From Atlantibacter sp032062175 (GTDB lineage: Bacteria; Pseudomonadota; Gammaproteobacteria; Enterobacterales; Enterobacteriaceae): a stretch of 64,000 bases of DNA. This document shows, piece by piece, positions 1-7,550 of this stretch (position 1 is the stretch's first letter; every line of letters begins with the position of its first letter). Where the stretch lies: assembly GCF_032062175.1 (NCBI RefSeq), contig NZ_DAMBQK010000020.1, forward strand, positions 1 through 64,000. The letters run 5' to 3'. The position numbers were made by a program, and so were the translations under genes. The notes beneath the pieces were generated by a model, which had not been told where the DNA came from, made no database searches, and saw only the letters and a list, made by a program, of their open reading frames with translations.

Positions 1-54
1 ACCTGCGACCAATTGATTAAAAGTCAACTGCTCTACCAACTGAGCTAACGACCC
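1..54 (-). tRNA. lysT: tRNA-Lys (anticodon UUU), partial
   Basis: The reverse complement of the first 54 bases begins GGGTCGTTAGCTCAG and continues through a D-loop into an anticodon stem-loop with CTTTTAA, that is anticodon TTT for lysine. The T-arm and 3' end lie outside the window. In E. coli a Lys/Val tRNA cluster follows cpoB on the same strand, and the first member is lysT, so the name is taken from position. The visible part shows no mismatch to the E. coli tRNA-Lys as I remember it. Confidence 0.93.
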
Positions 55-103
55 ACTTTTTGCCACCTCGGGTTTGTTTCATATCCCTCGGCAACGGCGG
101 CAT

Positions 104-131
104 ATATTACTGATTTCAGAATCAGGCGCAA
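104..131 (-). promoter_or_regulatory. Probable promoter of the tRNA-Lys cluster
   Basis: On the minus strand TTGCGC (131-126) and TAATAT (109-104) are separated by 16 bases and followed by a GC-rich discriminator (GCCGCCG), as is usual for stable-RNA promoters under stringent control. It lies about 50 bases before the tRNA. The -35 element is only a partial match, so this is a candidate. Confidence 0.4.
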
Positions 132-179
132 CAAAAATTTCGATATAGATCACTTAACTGCTTAAGTTTCACACGGTGA

Positions 180-203
180 GACCAGAAAAACCGCATTCTG
201 GTC
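180..203 (-). other. Stem-loop between cpoB and the tRNA gene
   Basis: GACCAGAA (180-187) pairs with TTCTGGTC (196-203) around an 8-base loop, 11 bases after the cpoB stop. No U-run follows on the minus strand, so it is better read as a 3'-end-stabilising or processing hairpin than a complete intrinsic terminator. Confidence 0.45.
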
Positions 204-213
204 GAACCCTGAA

Positions 214-1014
214 CTATTGCATTGCACTTAAGCGTTTCTGCGCCTGTTTCGCGCCATCAGTGTTGGGATACTTACTGACGACCTGCTGATACACCGCTTT
301 GGCTTTCGCGCTGTCGCCTTTGTCCTGCATGATCAGACCCACTTTGAACATGGCGTCAGAGGCTTTCGGCGATTTCGGGTAATTTTTCACAACCGAGGCA
401 AAATAATACGCCGCGTCGTCTTTCTTACCCTTATTGTAATTCAACTGCCCCAGCCAATAGTTCGCGTTCGGCTGGTAGGTTGAATCCGGGTACTTCTTCA
501 CAAAGTTCTGGAATGCCGCAATCGCGTCATCCTGGCGCGATTTATCCTGCACCAGTGCGATGGCCGCATTGTAGTCGGTATTCGCGTCACCGCTCTGTAC
601 TGGCGCGCCTGTGCTGGCGGCTGGCGCGTTTGCTGCGCCATCGCCTGAAGGCGCGGCAGTATTGTTCTGCGCGCTGGTATCGCCGGACTGCGCAGCAGCG
701 CCGCCGTTACTGAGGCTATCGATTTGCAATAACAGCTGCTTCTGGCGCTCCACAACCTGATTCAACTGATACTGGCTTTCCTGAATCTGACCGCGCAGGG
801 AGTCAATATCATTCTGGTTATCGGAGAGTTGCTGCTGCAGTTGCGTTAAAAGCTGACTGTGAGCGTTAGAAATACGCTCAAGTTGCGTGACCCGGTCTTC
901 AACCGAGCCTGAGCCGACACTACTGATTGGCGCCTGAGCAAAAGCGGCCCAGGGGGCCGCTATGCCAACCAGTAACGACAGACTCATCAGATGACGTCTG
1001 AAGTTACTGCTCAT
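214..1014 (-). CDS. cpoB: Cell-division coordinator CpoB (YbgF), periplasmic TPR protein
   Basis: CpoB couples Tol-Pal-driven outer-membrane constriction to septal peptidoglycan synthesis by modulating PBP1B in response to TolA. The 266-residue product has a signal peptide with probable cleavage after AFA (about residue 26), then a Gln/Leu-rich trimeric coiled coil (about 40-105), a low-complexity Ala/Ser/Gly linker (about 106-145) and a C-terminal half with three TPR-like helical pairs (motifs YWLGQLNYNKG and AMFKVGLIMQDKGD). Length and architecture match E. coli CpoB (263 residues). It is the last gene of the tol-pal operon, 9 bases after pal. Confidence 0.97.
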   Translation of the reverse strand: MSSNFRRHLMSLSLLVGIAAPWAAFAQAPISSVGSGSVEDRVTQLERISNAHSQLLTQLQQQLSDNQNDIDSLRGQIQESQYQLNQVVERQKQLLLQIDSLSNGGAAAQSGDTSAQNNTAAPSGDGAANAPAASTGAPVQSGDANTDYNAAIALVQDKSRQDDAIAAFQNFVKKYPDSTYQPNANYWLGQLNYNKGKKDDAAYYFASVVKNYPKSPKASDAMFKVGLIMQDKGDSAKAKAVYQQVVSKYPNTDGAKQAQKRLSAMQ

Positions 1015-1023
1015 GCGATTCTC

Positions 1024-1548
1024 TTAGTAAACCAGTACGGCACGACGGTTTTTAGCGTAAGCCGCTTCGTCGTGACCCAGTACTGCAGGTTTTTCTTTAC
1101 CGTAAGAAACGATGGAGATCTGATCAGCAGAAACGCCTTTACCCTGCAGGTACATCTTAACGGCGTTAGCACGACGTTCACCCAGGGAGATGTTGTACTC
1201 AGGAGTACCACGTTCGTCCGCATGACCTTCTACGGTGACTTTGTAAGACGGGTTGCTACGCAGGAAGTTAGCGTGAGCATCCAGCATTGCAGCGAAGTCA
1301 GAACGGATGTCGTACTTATCCAGATCGAAGTAAACGATGTTGTTCTGCTGCAGCTGCTGCATTTGCAGGCGCGCTTGCTCTTCAGAAGACATATTGCCGC
1401 TGCCGTTAGCGTCCATACCAGTGCCGGCGCCGTTCAGCATGCCGCCTTCGCTGCCATCGTTGCTTGCGTTCTTGTTAGAAGAACACGCTGCGATTGCCAT
1501 TACAGGCAGAGCGATCATCAGCCCTTTCAGCACTTTGTTCAGTTGCAT
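1024..1548 (-). CDS. pal: Peptidoglycan-associated outer-membrane lipoprotein Pal
   Basis: Pal anchors the outer membrane to peptidoglycan and is moved to the septum by TolQRAB. I place the start at ATG 1548 rather than an in-frame codon 24 bases upstream: it follows AAAGGAAT and gives the known N-terminus MQLNKVLKG with a signal peptide ending in the lipobox IAAC. The lipidated cysteine is followed by Ser, which predicts sorting to the outer membrane. A Gly/Asn-rich linker precedes a complete OmpA-like domain with the peptidoglycan-binding motif VEGHADERGTPEYN. The 174-residue product is close to E. coli Pal. Confidence 0.98.
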   Translation of the reverse strand: MQLNKVLKGLMIALPVMAIAACSSNKNASNDGSEGGMLNGAGTGMDANGSGNMSSEEQARLQMQQLQQNNIVYFDLDKYDIRSDFAAMLDAHANFLRSNPSYKVTVEGHADERGTPEYNISLGERRANAVKMYLQGKGVSADQISIVSYGKEKPAVLGHDEAAYAKNRRAVLVY

Positions 1549-1582
1549 TTCAATGATTCCTTTAGTAATCAATTAATTATTA

Positions 1583-2875
1583 TTACAGATACGGCGACCA
1601 GGCAGGGAATTTGACCTGTCCATCAGTAGCCGGAAGACGCGCTTTGAAACGCCCATCTGTTGAAACCAAATTCAGCACAGATCCCATCCCCTGAGAAGAG
1701 CTGTAGATTACCATCGTGCCGTTAGGTGCCAGACTTGGCGTTTCATCCAGGAACGTTGACGACAGTGTTTGTACGCCACCCGTTACCAGATCCTGTTTAG
1801 CAATGTGCTGAGCGCCACCGTTGGAGCTCACCATCACCATAAATTTACCGTCTGCGCTCACGTCAGCGTCCTGGTTCTGAGAACCTTCCCAGGTTACGCG
1901 CTGCGGCGCGCCGCCGTTAACGTTAACTTTATACACTTGCGGACGGCCTGCCTGGTCAGAGGTATAGGCCAGAGTTTGGCTATCCGGGAACCAGGTCGGT
2001 TCAGTGTTGTTGCTGCGGCCGTCGGTGACCTGACGGATCTGGCCGGAACCGATGTCCATCACATACAGGTTCAGGCTACCCGTTTTAGACAGCGCGAACG
2101 CCAGTTTAGAACCGTCCGGCGAGAAAGCTGGCGCACCGTTGTGGCGTGGGAACGACGCAACCTGACGCACAGCGCCGTTGGCCAGCGTCTGGATAACCAG
2201 CGCGGAACGACCGCTTTCGAAAGTTACGTAAGCCACTTTAGAGCCGTCCGGCGACCATGCTGGCGACATCAGCGGCTGCGGTGAACGGTGAACTACGAAC
2301 TGGTTGTAACCGTCGTAGTCAGACACGCGCAGTTCATACGGGAACTGACCGCCGTTAGTCTGTACAACGTAGGCGATACGGGTACGGAACGCGCCCTTAA
2401 TGCCGGTCAGCTTTTCGAACACTTCGTCACTCGCCGTGTGGCCTGCATAGCGCAGCCACTGCTTGTTCACTTTGTAAGAGTTCTGAGCCAGAACGGTACC
2501 TGGCGCACCCGAGGTATCTACCAGTTGATAAGCCACTGTGTAGCTGCCGTCACCGTTCGGAGTGACCTGCCCTACCACGACGGCATCAATACCCAGCGCA
2601 GTCCATGCAGCAGGTTGAACTTCCTGTGCGGAACCCGGCTGCTGCGGCAGACGTGAACGATCTAACGGGTTAAATTTACCGCTGTTGCGAAGGTCGGCCG
2701 CGACAATGCCGCCGATGTCTTCTGGCGCTGCGCCTGGGCCTGCCCATTTAAAAGGAGCAACACCAATCGGACGCGCGGAATCTACCCCCTGGGTAATTTC
2801 AATGCGCACTTCTGCATGCAGCACCGCTGCCCACAGCATCAGAAAACCAAATGCTACTCGTAATGCCTGCTTCAT
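1583..2875 (-). CDS. tolB: Periplasmic Tol-Pal protein TolB (beta-propeller)
   Basis: TolB is the periplasmic partner of Pal; its N-terminal arm contacts TolA and controls the switch between Pal bound to TolB and Pal bound to peptidoglycan. The signal peptide (MKQALRVAFGFLMLW, cleavage near VLHA) is followed by an alpha/beta domain and a six-bladed propeller with repeated SPDGSK/FPDSQT motifs. ATG 2875 gives 430 residues as in E. coli; two further in-frame starts directly upstream are possible, and the SD-like GGGAG lies close to either ATG. The gene starts 132 bases after tolA and 34 before pal. Confidence 0.97.
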   Translation of the reverse strand: MKQALRVAFGFLMLWAAVLHAEVRIEITQGVDSARPIGVAPFKWAGPGAAPEDIGGIVAADLRNSGKFNPLDRSRLPQQPGSAQEVQPAAWTALGIDAVVVGQVTPNGDGSYTVAYQLVDTSGAPGTVLAQNSYKVNKQWLRYAGHTASDEVFEKLTGIKGAFRTRIAYVVQTNGGQFPYELRVSDYDGYNQFVVHRSPQPLMSPAWSPDGSKVAYVTFESGRSALVIQTLANGAVRQVASFPRHNGAPAFSPDGSKLAFALSKTGSLNLYVMDIGSGQIRQVTDGRSNNTEPTWFPDSQTLAYTSDQAGRPQVYKVNVNGGAPQRVTWEGSQNQDADVSADGKFMVMVSSNGGAQHIAKQDLVTGGVQTLSSTFLDETPSLAPNGTMVIYSSSQGMGSVLNLVSTDGRFKARLPATDGQVKFPAWSPYL

Positions 2876-2979
2876 CATTTCTCCCTTACCTGGACGCAAC
2901 GTCCACGATAATTTAGCAGAATGTTAACAAACCCAAAAACACAAGACGGCTCAAACACTGATACTTAGCTTAGTGAACA

Positions 2980-3001
2980 TATCCCCGTTTTCACGGGGAT
3001 A
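2980..3001 (-). other. Intercistronic hairpin between tolA and tolB
   Basis: TATCCCCGT (2980-2988) and ACGGGGATA (2993-3001) form a perfect 9-bp stem with a 4-base loop, 6 bases after the tolA stop. No U-run follows on the minus strand (the next bases read TGTTCAC), so it is probably an mRNA-stability or attenuation element that sets tolA against tolB-pal levels rather than a full terminator. Confidence 0.6.
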
Positions 3002-3007
3002 ATAGTA

Positions 3008-4276
3008 CTAAGGTTTAAAGTCCAGCGGAGCATTTTTAAACACTTCATAAACATCCTGGCTCGGTGGTTTCGGAATTTTCGCCAGCCTTGCCGCTGCAAC
3101 AGCAGCCTGACATAGCGCCGCATCCCCACCTTCTGATTTGATATCAAGCAGTAAGCCATCAGGAGCCAGTTTTATCCGTAAAGTACAGACTTTACCGGCG
3201 AAAGAAGGATCGTTATAAAACTTACTTTCGATCGCAGACTTTATTTGCCCTGCATAATTGCTGATATCAGCGCCAGACGCGCCATTAGCTTTATTATTTC
3301 CTTTACCGGCGGCAGATGCGGTATTTCCTTTGGCTCCGCCCCCGGTTTTCGGCGCATTCTTACCCGAGCTTAAATCGCCGAACAGGTCGTCAACGTCAGA
3401 CGCTGCCGCTTTCGCCGCAGCGGCTTTTTCTGCTGCGGCCTTGGCTGCTGCCGCTTTTTTCTCGGCAGAGGCTTTTTCAGACGCTGCTTTCTTGTCCGCC
3501 GCCGCTTTGGCCGCTGCGGCTTTTTCAGCGGCAGCCTTTTCAGCCGCCGCTTTCTCTGCGGCAGCTTGTTTCGCGGCTTCGGCTTGCGCTTTCTTCTCGG
3601 CGTCAGCGGCGGCTTTCGCGGCTGCCGCTTGCGCTTTTTTCTCCGCGTCGGCGGCGGCTTTTGCGGCTTCGGCCTCCGCTTTCTTCTTCGCATCAGCTGC
3701 GGCTTTCGCTGCTTCGGCTTCCGCTTGTTTCTTCGCGGCGGCGGCAGCTTTCGCTGCATCCTCCTGCGCTTTCTTCGCAGCATCTGCGGCGGCTTTAGCC
3801 TGGGCGTCCGCCTGCGCTTTGGCATCGGCTGCCGCTTTCGCTGCGGCGGCTTCGGCCTGCTTCTGCTGTTCCTGGGCGCGTTTCGCCGCTTCTTCAGCCT
3901 GTTTCTGCTGTTCAGCCTGCTCGCGGGCGTTTTCCTGCGCCTGCAAACGCTCTTTTTCCAGTTCCTTCAACCGCTGCTGTTCAGCCGCCTGCTTTTCACG
4001 TAATTCTTCAGCCTGCTGTTGGGCTTGCTTTTCACGCTGTTCGGCGGCCTGCTTCGCGCTGGCGCGCTGCTCCTGCTCGCGATTGTACTGATTTACCACG
4101 GCACCCGGATCGACCATAACGGCATCAATTGCCGAGCCGCCGCCACCGCCTGCGCTGGCGTCAATATTTTCGTCAAACGAGCTCCAAATCAGTATCGCAA
4201 TCAGGATGATATGCAGCACCACTGAAATGATTATCGCCCGTCTCAGCTTGTCGTTCTGTTCGGTTGCCTTTGACAC
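3008..4276 (-). CDS. tolA: Tol-Pal inner-membrane-anchored protein TolA
   Basis: TolA spans the periplasm and transmits proton-motive force from TolQR to TolB/Pal. Colicins of group A and filamentous phage use its C-terminal domain. Of 422 residues, about 14-34 form the membrane anchor with the conserved SVVLHIILI helix; about 45-300 are domain II, a very long Ala/Lys/Glu helix built of KKAQAEAAKAAADA-like units; a Gly-rich hinge leads to domain III (about 330-422) with YAGQIKSAI and two cysteines, C364 and C389, that form the conserved disulphide. The domain II repeats are the reason the antisense strand shows a long Ala-rich open frame, which is not a gene. Confidence 0.98.
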   Translation of the reverse strand: MSKATEQNDKLRRAIIISVVLHIILIAILIWSSFDENIDASAGGGGGSAIDAVMVDPGAVVNQYNREQEQRASAKQAAEQREKQAQQQAEELREKQAAEQQRLKELEKERLQAQENAREQAEQQKQAEEAAKRAQEQQKQAEAAAAKAAADAKAQADAQAKAAADAAKKAQEDAAKAAAAAKKQAEAEAAKAAADAKKKAEAEAAKAAADAEKKAQAAAAKAAADAEKKAQAEAAKQAAAEKAAAEKAAAEKAAAAKAAADKKAASEKASAEKKAAAAKAAAEKAAAAKAAASDVDDLFGDLSSGKNAPKTGGGAKGNTASAAGKGNNKANGASGADISNYAGQIKSAIESKFYNDPSFAGKVCTLRIKLAPDGLLLDIKSEGGDAALCQAAVAAARLAKIPKPPSQDVYEVFKNAPLDFKP

Positions 4277-4315
4277 TCTCGGTTCCCAAAAACTTTTCGC
4301 CTGTTAAGCGGATTT

Positions 4316-4744
4316 TCAGATAGGCTGCGTCATTAAGCCCACAGACTTAACACCCGCCTGATGCAACAGGTTCAGCGCTTTGATGATTTCATCATAAGGG
4401 ACCTCTTTCGCCCCCCCGATAAGGAAGACCGTTTTCGGATTCGCCTGCAGACGGCGTTGCGCTTCGGCAATCACCTGCTCGGAAGGCAACTGATCTAAAC
4501 GATCTTTTTCAACCACCACGCTGTACTGCCCTACCCCGGACACTTCGATAATGACCGGCGGATCGTCATTGGTGCTGACGGTTTGTGAATCCATCGCATC
4601 CGGCAAATCGACTTCCACGCTCTGAGTGATGATTGGCGCTGTGGCCATAAAAATCAGCAACAGCACTAACAGCACGTCCAGTAGCGGAACGATATTGATC
4701 TCGGACTTCAGTTCGCGACGACCCCGTCCACGAGTTCTGGCCAT
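4316..4744 (-). CDS. tolR: Tol-Pal energy-transducing protein TolR
   Basis: TolR is an ExbD-family inner-membrane protein that with TolQ forms the proton-driven motor powering TolA. The 142 residues show a short basic N-terminus, one transmembrane helix at about 20-40 containing the essential Asp in PLLDVLLVLLLIFM, and a periplasmic domain ending in SVGLMTQPI, the same length as E. coli TolR. It is 3 bases after tolQ and 39 before tolA, in the same operon. Confidence 0.98.
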   Translation of the reverse strand: MARTRGRGRRELKSEINIVPLLDVLLVLLLIFMATAPIITQSVEVDLPDAMDSQTVSTNDDPPVIIEVSGVGQYSVVVEKDRLDQLPSEQVIAEAQRRLQANPKTVFLIGGAKEVPYDEIIKALNLLHQAGVKSVGLMTQPI

Positions 4745-4747
4745 GGC

Positions 4748-5440
4748 TTACCCCTTGGTGCTCTCTGGGTTTGCGAATGCCTGACGGTGCAGGATCGCCG
4801 TGAACTCTTCCATAAAGTTGTCGTAGTTCAGTTCCAGTTTGTTAACACGCTGATTAAGGCGGTTGTATGCCATAACGGCTGGGATCGCGGCAAACAGACC
4901 AATCGCGGTGGCGATCAACGCTTCCGCGATACCTGGCGCAACCATCTGCAACGTGGCCTGTTTCACCGCGCCCAGCGCGATGAAGGCATGCATAATCCCC
5001 CATACGGTGCCGAACAGACCGATATACGGGCTGATAGAACCGACCGTGCCGAGGAAAGGAATATGGGTTTCCAGGGTTTCCAGTTCGCGGTTCATCGAAA
5101 TACGCATCGCGCGTGATGCCCCTTCGACAATGGCTTCCGGCGCATGGCTGTTAGCGCGATGCAAACGGGCGAACTCTTTAAACCCGGCATAGAAAATCTG
5201 CTCGGAACCCGCCAGATTTTCGCGGCGTCCCTGGCTTTCCTGATAGAGACGGGACAGCTCGATGCCAGACCAGAATTTATCTTCAAACGCTTCCGCTTCA
5301 CGCGTTGCGGCATTGAGGATACGCGTTCGCTGAATAATGATGGCCCAGGATGCAATGGAAAAACCAATCAAAATCAACATGATAAATTTGACCAGAAGGC
5401 TCGCCTTCAGGAACAAATCAAGGATATTCATGTCAGTCAC
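4748..5440 (-). CDS. tolQ: Tol-Pal proton-channel protein TolQ
   Basis: TolQ is an ExbB/MotA-family inner-membrane protein; a TolQ pentamer around the TolR dimer makes the proton-conducting stator. The 230 residues contain three membrane segments: about 18-38 (LVKFIMLILIGFSIASW), about 135-158 (GTVGSISPYIGLFGTVWGIM) and about 170-190 (IAEALIATAIGLFAAIPAV). The last two hold the conserved Gly/Thr/Pro residues of the channel. The start overlaps the end of ybgC by 4 bases, indicating translational coupling. Confidence 0.98.
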   Translation of the reverse strand: MTDMNILDLFLKASLLVKFIMLILIGFSIASWAIIIQRTRILNAATREAEAFEDKFWSGIELSRLYQESQGRRENLAGSEQIFYAGFKEFARLHRANSHAPEAIVEGASRAMRISMNRELETLETHIPFLGTVGSISPYIGLFGTVWGIMHAFIALGAVKQATLQMVAPGIAEALIATAIGLFAAIPAVMAYNRLNQRVNKLELNYDNFMEEFTAILHRQAFANPESTKG

Positions 5441-5841
5441 TGCTTGAACTCCGCGACAATAGACTTGGGAAGCGCACGAGGCTTCATTAAGAGTGGATCA
5501 ACACAGACGATCAGCACCTCAGCTTCATTGAGGGTTTGTTGTTCTGCATTGACGATCCGTTGCGTGAAAACCAGGGATGTTCCACGCATCGACGTAATTT
5601 CAGTGTGAATTTCGAGCATATCGTCGAGTCGGGCAGGCGCAAAATACTCCAGCGTCATCTTGCGTACCACGAAGGCCACACGCTCCGCCATTAGTTCTTG
5701 CTGACTAAAGTGGTGGTGGCGCAGCATCTCTGTGCGTGCTCTTTCATAAAAAGCGACGTAACTGGCGTGATAAACCACACCACCGGCGTCGGTGTCTTCG
5801 TAATAGACACGAACCGGCCATCGAAACAGCGTTGTGCTCAC
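5437..5841 (-). CDS. ybgC: Acyl-CoA thioesterase YbgC
   Basis: YbgC is a hotdog-fold thioesterase of the 4-hydroxybenzoyl-CoA family. In E. coli it hydrolyses acyl-CoA and associates with acyl carrier protein and phospholipid-synthesis enzymes. The 134 residues show the family signature YYEDTDAGGVVYH with the catalytic Asp at position 18. It is the first gene of the tol operon and overlaps tolQ by 4 bases. Transcription probably starts between it and the ybgE terminator, as in E. coli, with some read-through from cyd possible. Confidence 0.97.
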   Translation of the reverse strand: MSTTLFRWPVRVYYEDTDAGGVVYHASYVAFYERARTEMLRHHHFSQQELMAERVAFVVRKMTLEYFAPARLDDMLEIHTEITSMRGTSLVFTQRIVNAEQQTLNEAEVLIVCVDPLLMKPRALPKSIVAEFKQ

Positions 5842-5930
5842 TCTACATCCCGGTAATGCAAATAAACGTTGCTACTATACGCAAGAGGAAGGGGGTTTGG
5901 AATGGGTAGAGGTAAAGGGTAAGTAAAAAT

Positions 5931-5954
5931 TTATGGGCTTGTGAAAGCCCATAA
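5931..5954 (-). terminator. Intrinsic terminator after ybgE (end of cyd operon)
   Basis: TTATGGGCTT (5931-5940) and AAGCCCATAA (5945-5954) form a 10-bp stem with a 4-base loop. On the minus strand it is followed by ATTTTTACTT. It lies 21 bases after the ybgE stop and separates cydABX-ybgE from ybgC-tol. Confidence 0.75.
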
Positions 5955-5975
5955 TTCATAACGGTGAAATCGTGT

Positions 5976-6269
5976 TCAGAGGAAGAAAAACGCCAGACCG
6001 GCAATGAGCACAATATCAGCGAGCAGCGGGCAAAACAGCGCTTGCCAGTGGACGGCACGCGGACGGAAACCGACGCCGTGGATCATCCCGGCGCACACTG
6101 CCCACATCAGCAGCAGCCCGTGCCAGACGGTCAAGTCACTGGTTTTAGCCGCGAAACGTGACGGGTCCCAAAACATACATCCCGCCAGCACTAATGCCAT
6201 CACTAAGGAAAGGGCCCGTAGCGGGCCCTTATCCATTACCGCATACAGCTGCGCGATAATTTTACTCAT
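5976..6269 (-). CDS. ybgE: Cyd operon protein YbgE
   Basis: YbgE is a small inner-membrane protein co-encoded with cytochrome bd-I; its role is not firmly established. The 97-residue product has three hydrophobic segments (about 17-34, 47-66 and 78-96). Its start codon shares one base with the cydX stop (TGATG), implying coupled translation. Length and position match the E. coli gene. Confidence 0.92.
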   Translation of the reverse strand: MSKIIAQLYAVMDKGPLRALSLVMALVLAGCMFWDPSRFAAKTSDLTVWHGLLLMWAVCAGMIHGVGFRPRAVHWQALFCPLLADIVLIAGLAFFFL

Positions 6270-6382
6270 CAGTGTTCTTCTTTACCGAGCTTAGCGGCTT
6301 CGACATGCTCCAGCGCCAGTGCGGTAATCACACCAAACGCACAGGCAAGAAGCGTGCCGAGAATCCATGCAAAGTACCACAT
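6269..6382 (-). CDS. cydX: Cytochrome bd-I small subunit CydX (YbgT)
   Basis: CydX is a 37-residue single-helix subunit that stabilises the haem environment of CydAB and is needed for full oxidase activity. The ATG at 6382 follows AAGGAG by 7 bases. The peptide begins MWYFAWILGTLLACAFGVI and ends in the charged tail KLGKEEH, as in E. coli. A longer in-frame extension upstream runs into cydB and is not the real start. It lies 13 bases after cydB and overlaps ybgE by one base. Confidence 0.96.
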   Translation of the reverse strand: MWYFAWILGTLLACAFGVITALALEHVEAAKLGKEEH

Positions 6383-6395
6383 AATCAGCTCCTTA

Positions 6396-7535
6396 CTAGT
6401 ACAGAGAGGTTGAGTTGGATTCGATGTGCTCTTTCGTGATGCGGCCAAACATCTTCCAGTAACACCAGCTGGTGTAGAGAAGAATAATCGGTACAAACAC
6501 GATAGCCACATAGGTCATCACGGTCAGCGTCAACTGGCTGGAGGTCGCATCCCACATGGTCAGGCTGGCGTTCAGCATTTCGCTGGACGGCATCACGAAC
6601 GGGAACATCGCGATACCCGCAGTCAGGATCACACAGGCCAGCGTCAAAGAAGAGAACACAAACGCCAGCGCGCCCTTCTCCGCACGGGACATCAGTACGG
6701 TCAGCAGCGGCAGCAGCACACCCAGCAGCGGAATCACCCACAGAATCGGCGCGTTGTTGAAGTTCACCAGCCAGGCACCGGCTTCACGCACAACTTCTTT
6801 GGTCAGCGGGTTGGAATAGGCATGATGATCCAGGGTCGACGTCACAACGTAACCGTCGATACCGAACACAACCCATACGCCAGCCAACGCGAAGCACACC
6901 ATCATCACCAGCGCAGCAACCTGCGCCGTTGCGCGGCTACGCAGATGGATTTCACCCACGGTACGCATTTGCAGATAGGTTGCGCCCTGAGCGATGATCA
7001 TCGACACGCTCACCACGCCTGCCAGCAGGCCAAACGGGTTCAGCAGTTGGAAGAAGTTGCCGTGGTAGGTCAAACGCAGGTACTCATCCACGGTGAACGG
7101 CACACCCTGCAGCAGGTTACCGAAGGCCACGCCAATCACCAGCGGCGGAACGAAGCTACCAATGAAGATGCCCCAGTCCCACATGTTGCGCCAGCGGGTG
7201 TCTTCAATCTTGGAGCGGTAGTCAAAACCGACCGGACGGAAGAACAAAGACGCCAGTACCAGAATCATCGCCACATAAAAGCCGGAGAACGCGGCAGCGT
7301 ACACCATCGGCCACGCGGCGAACAGCGCGCCACCTGCGGTGATGAGCCATACCTGGTTACCGTCCCAGTGCGGAGCGATGGAGTTGATCATAATACGACG
7401 TTCGGTGTCGTTACGACCCAGGAAGCGGGTCAGCATGCCAACCCCCATATCAAAACCGTCTGTCACGGCGAAGCCAATCAGCAGGACGCCAACCAGCAGC
7501 CACCAGACAAAACGCAATACTTCATAATCGATCAT
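6396..7535 (-). CDS. cydB: Cytochrome bd-I ubiquinol oxidase subunit II
   Basis: CydB is the structural second subunit of the high-affinity bd-I oxidase that reduces oxygen to water with ubiquinol under microaerobic conditions. The 379-residue protein begins MIDYEVLRFVWWLLVG, has about nine membrane segments and carries the conserved FDMGVGML and GNQVWLITAGGALFAAWP stretches. Length equals the E. coli subunit. It starts 15 bases after cydA, in the operon cydA-cydB-cydX-ybgE. Confidence 0.98.
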   Translation of the reverse strand: MIDYEVLRFVWWLLVGVLLIGFAVTDGFDMGVGMLTRFLGRNDTERRIMINSIAPHWDGNQVWLITAGGALFAAWPMVYAAAFSGFYVAMILVLASLFFRPVGFDYRSKIEDTRWRNMWDWGIFIGSFVPPLVIGVAFGNLLQGVPFTVDEYLRLTYHGNFFQLLNPFGLLAGVVSVSMIIAQGATYLQMRTVGEIHLRSRATAQVAALVMMVCFALAGVWVVFGIDGYVVTSTLDHHAYSNPLTKEVVREAGAWLVNFNNAPILWVIPLLGVLLPLLTVLMSRAEKGALAFVFSSLTLACVILTAGIAMFPFVMPSSEMLNASLTMWDATSSQLTLTVMTYVAIVFVPIILLYTSWCYWKMFGRITKEHIESNSTSLY

Positions 7536-7550
7536 TTGACGTCTCCTGTC

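Noticed and set aside
3258..4091. 277-residue Ala/Phe-rich open frame on the plus strand
   Set aside because: It is antisense to TolA domain II; GC-rich Ala/Lys codons leave the opposite frame open. No SD and low-complexity product.
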